Shown here piece after piece: positions 60,171 through 64,000 of a stretch of 64,000 nt of DNA (position 1 is the first letter of the stretch; each line of letters starts with the position of its first letter). This stretch comes from an uncultured Eubacteriales bacterium (GTDB taxonomy: Bacteria > Bacillota > Clostridia > Lachnospirales > Lachnospiraceae), in the NCBI GenBank assembly GCA_900315665.1, contig OMZX01000002.1:120959-184958 (forward strand), in the 5' to 3' direction. Made by a program: the position numbers and the translations under genes. The notes under the pieces are model-generated. The model made no database searches. It had not been told where the DNA came from and was given only the letters and a program-made list of their open reading frames with translations.

Positions 60171-61184
60171 TCAACTTAGGTTAAGCGTACCCTGAAAGGG
60201 AAGCCCCAGATGACGATATGCATTTTCCGTAGCCACTCTCCCGCGCGGTGTACGGTTGATTAACCCATTCATAATAAGATATGGTTCATAAACATCTTCT
60301 ATTGTACCACTATCTTCCGAAAGTGCGGCAGCCAATGTTTCCACACCGACCGGCCCGCCATGAAATTTATCTATGATCGTCATAAGATATGCACGGTCAT
60401 TCTGATCAAGGCCAAGCTTATCAACATCCAAAATGTCGAGTGCGTTATCGGCAACTTCCTTTGTGATCTTACCATCATAACGAACATCTGCAAAGTCCCG
60501 CACTCTTTTTAATAGACGATTTGCCAGTCGCGGCGTACCGCGCGAACGAAGTGCGATTCTCTCTGCCCCGGCATCATCGATTGGTACATCGAGCACCTTG
60601 GCAGACCGGAGAACAATCTGTTTCAGTTCATCCGTCGTATAAAATTCGAGCTTTGCAATGATACCGAAGCGGTCCCGAAGCGGTGCGGACAGAAGTCCTG
60701 CCCTCGTTGTAGCTCCAATCAGGGTAAAATGCGGCAGGTCCAACCGTATTGAACGCGCCTGCGCTTCCTTTCCAAGCATAATATCGATGGCAAAATCCTC
60801 CATCGCCGGATACAGAACCTCTTCCACCTGGCGGTTCAGCCGGTGAATCTCATCCACGAACAGCACATCTCCCTCTGACAATCCATTTAAAATTGCTGCA
60901 ATTTCACCTGGTTTCTCGATGGCCGGACCAGAGGTGACCTTGATGTTCACTTGCAGCTCATTTGCGATAATATTTGAAAGGGTTGTCTTACCAAGCCCTG
61001 GAGGGCCATAAAACAGGCAGTGATCCAGCGATTCATGCCGGCTTTTCGCAGCCTCGATATATACCTTTAACATGCTTTTCAGCTTCGACTGTCCGATATA
61101 ATCATCCAGTGTCTGTGGCCGGATTTTCGGTGTCAGCTGTTTATCTTCTATTGTTTCATCTGTATTGATGACACGACGATTCAT
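60171..61184 (-). CDS. ruvB: Holliday junction branch migration ATPase RuvB
   Basis: 337-aa AAA+ motor. [12 protein letters not shown]-like [15 protein letters not shown] start, Walker A in [12 protein letters not shown], Walker B FVDEIHRL, sensor 1 [15 protein letters not shown] (arginine finger), [17 protein letters not shown], and a winged helix ending [25 protein letters not shown] precedes the ATG; it follows ruvA by 16 bases. Confidence 0.98.
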   Translation of the reverse strand: MNRRVINTDETIEDKQLTPKIRPQTLDDYIGQSKLKSMLKVYIEAAKSRHESLDHCLFYGPPGLGKTTLSNIIANELQVNIKVTSGPAIEKPGEIAAILNGLSEGDVLFVDEIHRLNRQVEEVLYPAMEDFAIDIMLGKEAQARSIRLDLPHFTLIGATTRAGLLSAPLRDRFGIIAKLEFYTTDELKQIVLRSAKVLDVPIDDAGAERIALRSRGTPRLANRLLKRVRDFADVRYDGKITKEVADNALDILDVDKLGLDQNDRAYLMTIIDKFHGGPVGVETLAAALSEDSGTIEDVYEPYLIMNGLINRTPRGRVATENAYRHLGLPFQGTLNLS

Positions 61185-61200
61185 GCAGTTTCCTTGCTAT

Positions 61201-61830
61201 CTATCCTAGCGTATTGAGATTCTTGAGGCTTGCCTTCAGAATCTGATTGACGGTCATATCCTCTGTAATTGCTACCTTTTGTACCGCGCGGTTTGCCTCC
61301 ATCGCCGTATATCCAAGTGCAATCAAAGCATCGACGGCATCCTTTGCCGTATTTTTGAGAACCGGCGTACCAGCATCATTTCCTGTACTGCCATGTTCCA
61401 ACGCGGTATTGAAAACAGCCTGTGCATCCAGCTTATCTTTCAGTTCAAGGACGATTCTCTGGGCCGTCTTTGATCCGACACCCGGCGCGCGCGATATGGC
61501 CTTTGCGTCGGAAGTGACAATCGCCATACGAAGATCATCCGGACTAATCACAGAAAGAACGCCCATGGCAGCCTTCGGCCCGACACCATTGACACTGAGA
61601 AGCATCGTAAACATTTCCCGGTCTTCCGGCGTTAAGAAGCCAAAAAGATCCATCGATCCATCCTGACTGTTTACCCGGAAATAGGTATAAATCATGACTT
61701 CCTCGGAAATTCCGGGAAGTGCAGAAAGAGCAGTAGCCGGAACATGTATACCATATCCTATCCCACCTGCCTCTACGATAATAAAATTCTCGGATTTTTC
61801 ACGAAGTGCCCCATGCACAAAACGGATCAT
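61201..61830 (-). CDS. ruvA: Holliday junction DNA-binding protein RuvA
   Basis: 209 aa. The OB-fold N-terminus (MIRFVHGALREKSENFIIVEAGGIGYGIHVP) is followed by two helix-hairpin-helix motifs (LLSVNGVGPKAAMGVLS, APGVGSKTAQRIVLELK) and a C-terminal UBA-like domain (DAVDALIALGYTAMEANRAV) that contacts RuvB. First gene of the ruvA-ruvB-zapA run; GGAAAGAG precedes the ATG. Confidence 0.98.
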   Translation of the reverse strand: MIRFVHGALREKSENFIIVEAGGIGYGIHVPATALSALPGISEEVMIYTYFRVNSQDGSMDLFGFLTPEDREMFTMLLSVNGVGPKAAMGVLSVISPDDLRMAIVTSDAKAISRAPGVGSKTAQRIVLELKDKLDAQAVFNTALEHGSTGNDAGTPVLKNTAKDAVDALIALGYTAMEANRAVQKVAITEDMTVNQILKASLKNLNTLG

Positions 61831-61912
61831 ATGCTTCTCTTTCCTGAAAAAATTCTGCTAAAAGAACAGCTTTTCGATCCGATACCCATCGAAAGCTCTA
61901 TTCTGAAGATTT

Positions 61913-61941
61913 AGAATACCACATTCAAACCTTCTCTGCAA
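61913..61941 (-). promoter_or_regulatory. Promoter of ruvA-ruvB
   Basis: Minus-strand TTGCAG (61936-61941), a 17-base spacer, TATTCT (61913-61918). Back-to-back with the plus-strand promoter at 61947-61975. Confidence 0.6.
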
Positions 61942-61946
61942 TCCGT

Positions 61947-61975
61947 TTCGTAAGAACTGCTTTCTATGCTATAAT
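61947..61975 (+). promoter_or_regulatory. Promoter of the YprB-like nuclease gene
   Basis: TATAAT at 61970-61975 with TGC in front (extended -10), TTCGTA as -35 at 61947-61952, spacing 17. Confidence 0.65.
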
Positions 61976-62001
61976 GAGACGCGCGAAAGGAAAGAAATTT
62001 T

Positions 62002-63123
62002 ATGCTTAAAACAGAAAAGAACATTGAAATAAACGAGGATTACATGCTCCTAAAACTAGGACGTCCAGAGGATATTATCTTTTTTGACATCGAAACAACC
62101 GGCTTAAGCATGTATAAATCACAGCTTTATCTGATTGGTCTTCTAACCTACGATGAAAGCAATGCTTGCTGGAAGCTAATTCAGTACCTTTGCGAAGAAG
62201 TTTCTGATGAACTGCCTGTGCTTGAGGATTTCTTTAAGCTTCTTTCCTCGAAGAAAATCCTCATCTCCTTCAATGGAGACGGTTTCGATATTCCCTTCCT
62301 CAGTACAATGGCACATCAGTATGGAATTTCCTCCGATTTTTCTGCCATTGAAAGCTTCGATATTCTTAAAAAAATCCGTCCATTAAAATCTCTTCTCGGC
62401 ATGCCAGATCAGAAATTAAAAACCTGTGAACGTTTTCTTGGCATCGGCCGGGAGGATATCTTCAGCGGTGCCGAGCTCATCTACATGTATCTTGACTGGC
62501 AGAGAGATCACGATCCGGAAAAATTACGTTGCCTACTACTTCATAACGATGAAGACATCGAAAATCTTCCGCACGTTCTTCCGCTTCTTTCTTATCTCTA
62601 TATGCTGGAAAATCCGCTTCATGTAGAGCGTCAGGAGATCAAAACCTATCAGGATGGTTCCAAAACACTCTTTCTTTATTACCATTCGGAGGAAACCGTT
62701 CCTGTCCCGATTCACTATGAAGAAGGGCGCGCTGATCTATATTTCGAAAAAAATCAGATTATACTATCCATCGAACTCTTCGAAGGTGAATGTAAACTCT
62801 TTTTTCCGGATTACCAAAACTATTACTATTTACCGGTAGAAGACACTGCCATCCATAAATCCCTTGCAGACTTTATGGATGCAAAATATCGTGTGAAAGC
62901 CACCGCACGAACTGCCTACCAGCGTGTAAATGGCCTTTTTGTGCCGGAAAAAGCTGACATTTTCACGCCGGTTCTAAAAAAGGAATACAAAGGAAAAATA
63001 TCCTATGTTCCATATCAGGCTGCATTGTTTATAGATAACAAAAGCTCCGGAGCATATCTCCGAAGCTTACTGCCAGCATCACTTGTCCATCTGTGTCGGA
63101 ATCGACAGGAAGGACTCCAGTGA
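62002..63123 (+). CDS. Ribonuclease H-like (YprB-type) exonuclease domain protein
   Basis: 373 aa. The first ~200 residues are a DEDD-type 3'-5' exonuclease fold: IIFFDIETTGLSMYKSQLYLIGL (DxE), SFNGDGFDIPFL (second Asp) and NDEDIENLPHVL (Asp in the final helix). This pattern is the YprB ribonuclease H-like family. The C-terminal part (~210-373) has no clear match. AAAGGAAAG is seven bases before the ATG. Its last 45 bases overlap the end of the convergent LysR gene and include that gene's terminator. Confidence 0.83.
   Translation: MLKTEKNIEINEDYMLLKLGRPEDIIFFDIETTGLSMYKSQLYLIGLLTYDESNACWKLIQYLCEEVSDELPVLEDFFKLLSSKKILISFNGDGFDIPFLSTMAHQYGISSDFSAIESFDILKKIRPLKSLLGMPDQKLKTCERFLGIGREDIFSGAELIYMYLDWQRDHDPEKLRCLLLHNDEDIENLPHVLPLLSYLYMLENPLHVERQEIKTYQDGSKTLFLYYHSEETVPVPIHYEEGRADLYFEKNQIILSIELFEGECKLFFPDYQNYYYLPVEDTAIHKSLADFMDAKYRVKATARTAYQRVNGLFVPEKADIFTPVLKKEYKGKISYVPYQAALFIDNKSSGAYLRSLLPASLVHLCRNRQEGLQ
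63043..63067 (-). terminator. Terminator of the LysR gene, inside the opposite gene
   Basis: Minus-strand AGCTTCGGAG / CTCCGGAGCT (one G-T pair), loop ATATG, followed by TTTTGTT. It starts 11 bases after the LysR stop and lies within the coding end of the YprB-like gene. Confidence 0.8.
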
Positions 63124-63975
63124 TTTCGAGGTATTGTTTGCATTGTACACAAAACCGATATTTCTGGACGGAATCGGAAGAGAAAGCGGAAGCTCTACAA
63201 GCGTACCCTCCTGAAGTTCCTTCTCCACAAATTCCCGGATCACACAGGCAATACCGATACCGGTCTTTGCAAACTCGATCAAAAGATCCATCGTGCCGAC
63301 CTCAAGGATCTGTCCTGGTGTGATGTTCATGGATTTAAAATATTCATCCACATGCTGTCTTGATACATTACTCGGCTCCAACAGCATGATATTTCCTTCT
63401 TCAAAAAGATTGGCATTCTCTCCACAGATGGATCTCAGGTTTTCAAGATACTGTGGCGTCGCAATAAATACATCATGAATCTGACGTGAATGAACGATAC
63501 GAAGCTCCGGACGCCTTACCTTCGGCTCCGCAATAAGACCAATATCGAGCTTTCTCTGTTCAAGAAGCTGAAGCGTCTGCGACGAACCATTCGTTGTAAT
63601 AGAAACACGTATATTAGGATAAGCCTTTAGGAAATCTTTAAGATATGGAAGAAGCATATACCGACAAAGTGTGGTGCTAACACCGATATGAATATGGCCG
63701 ATATTAAATTCCTTCATATGCTTCAGCTCAGTTTCCGCTGAATTAATATTTTCGAAAGCTTCACGGATATACTTGTAAAGGACCTCGCCTTCCTCTGTTA
63801 AAGTAACGCCACGGGAATTACGATGAAAAAGCTTCGTATCGAGGCCATCCTCCAGCTTAACAATCGACTTTGAAATTGCCGGCTGCGATATATAAAGTTT
63901 CTTCGCTGCTTTTGAAATATTACCGCAGCTCGCCACCTCATAAAAAATTTTATACCCTGAAAGATTCTGATCCAT
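63079..63975 (-). CDS. LysR-family transcriptional regulator
   Basis: 298 aa. N-terminal winged helix-turn-helix (YKIFYEVASCGNISKAAKKLYISQPAISKSIVKLE, residues ~7-40 in pieces), followed by the substrate-binding domain typical of LysR proteins (IGVSTTLCRYMLLPYLKDFL, LDIGLIAE, GIGIACVIREFV). GGAGGGGG lies about nine bases before the ATG. The effector and targets are unknown; its divergent neighbour, often the target, is beyond the right edge. Confidence 0.95.
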   Translation of the reverse strand: MDQNLSGYKIFYEVASCGNISKAAKKLYISQPAISKSIVKLEDGLDTKLFHRNSRGVTLTEEGEVLYKYIREAFENINSAETELKHMKEFNIGHIHIGVSTTLCRYMLLPYLKDFLKAYPNIRVSITTNGSSQTLQLLEQRKLDIGLIAEPKVRRPELRIVHSRQIHDVFIATPQYLENLRSICGENANLFEEGNIMLLEPSNVSRQHVDEYFKSMNITPGQILEVGTMDLLIEFAKTGIGIACVIREFVEKELQEGTLVELPLSLPIPSRNIGFVYNANNTSKSLESFLSIPTQMDK

Positions 63976-64000
63976 ACAAGGTCCCCCTCCATCTATGTTT

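Overview
The window looks like a piece of chromosome from an anaerobic, low-to-moderate GC Firmicute, most likely a Lachnospiraceae-type Clostridium relative. This is inferred from gene content and order: a single-chain pyruvate:ferredoxin oxidoreductase, a pta-ackA-rpmF block, ParE/ParC, an HPr/enzyme I pair, a class II GalT, a DarA-type c-di-AMP receptor, TTG starts and strong AGGAGG-type ribosome binding sites. No phage, transposase, CRISPR array or plasmid gene was seen. Nearly all genes are on the minus strand; the plus-strand exceptions are uvrC, tRNA-Leu and a YprB-like nuclease gene near the right end.

Layout, left to right. 1-8.5 kb: 5' part of der, then nifJ, a VanW-type cell-surface protein, and divergent uvrC. 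8.5-15.8 kb: a large hairpin element, leuS, a lipoprotein glycosidase-like gene, rpmF, ackA and pta (acetate/ATP formation), and the c-di-AMP receptor. 15.8-20.4 kb: tmcAL, a PFL/DUF711 protein with its ACT-domain partner, and a WalJ-like hydrolase. 19.8-23.8 kb: a tightly coupled unit of a zinc-finger membrane protein, polA, an unknown 110-aa protein, coaE and the WalJ-like gene. 23.9-30.2 kb: tRNA-Leu, a second type of large hairpin, upp, a left-handed beta-helix protein, topB, galM and asd. 30.4-37.2 kb: topoisomerase IV (parE-parC), another large hairpin element, and ptsH-ptsI. 37.3-48.8 kb: a carbohydrate region with a sucrose/beta-glucoside-type PTS permease, a HAD phosphatase, an amylosucrase-like GH13 enzyme, a ROK sugar kinase, the Leloir genes galK-galE-galT, and a PfkB kinase coupled to a PD-(D/E)XK-like protein. 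49.5-56 kb: envelope genes (SGNH-like, CapA-like, class B PBP), tRNA-Thr and a cytidylate-kinase-like gene. 55.8-61.8 kb: ruvA-ruvB-zapA-U32-U32C-ftsW/rodA-pbp as one closely packed run. 62-64 kb: the YprB-like exonuclease gene and a LysR regulator, overlapping tail to tail.

The most unusual content is non-coding. Two intergenic elements (8461-8712 and 34832-35239) share a multi-helix core but carry unrelated long palindromic arms. Each sits immediately 3' of a gene in the same orientation. In the second element both arm mismatches become G-U pairs if the minus strand is transcribed, which suggests selection on RNA. A third large hairpin (24006-24219) and a 25-base repeat fragment (12614-12638) may be related. 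Among the proteins the main oddities are: an HPr with Lys in place of the regulatory Ser46; a ROK kinase lacking seven residues of its nucleotide-binding hairpin; an amylosucrase-like enzyme with six identical 18-bp repeats in its N-terminal tail; a U32 peptidase split into two overlapping ORFs; and several envelope proteins with long basic low-complexity cytoplasmic tails.
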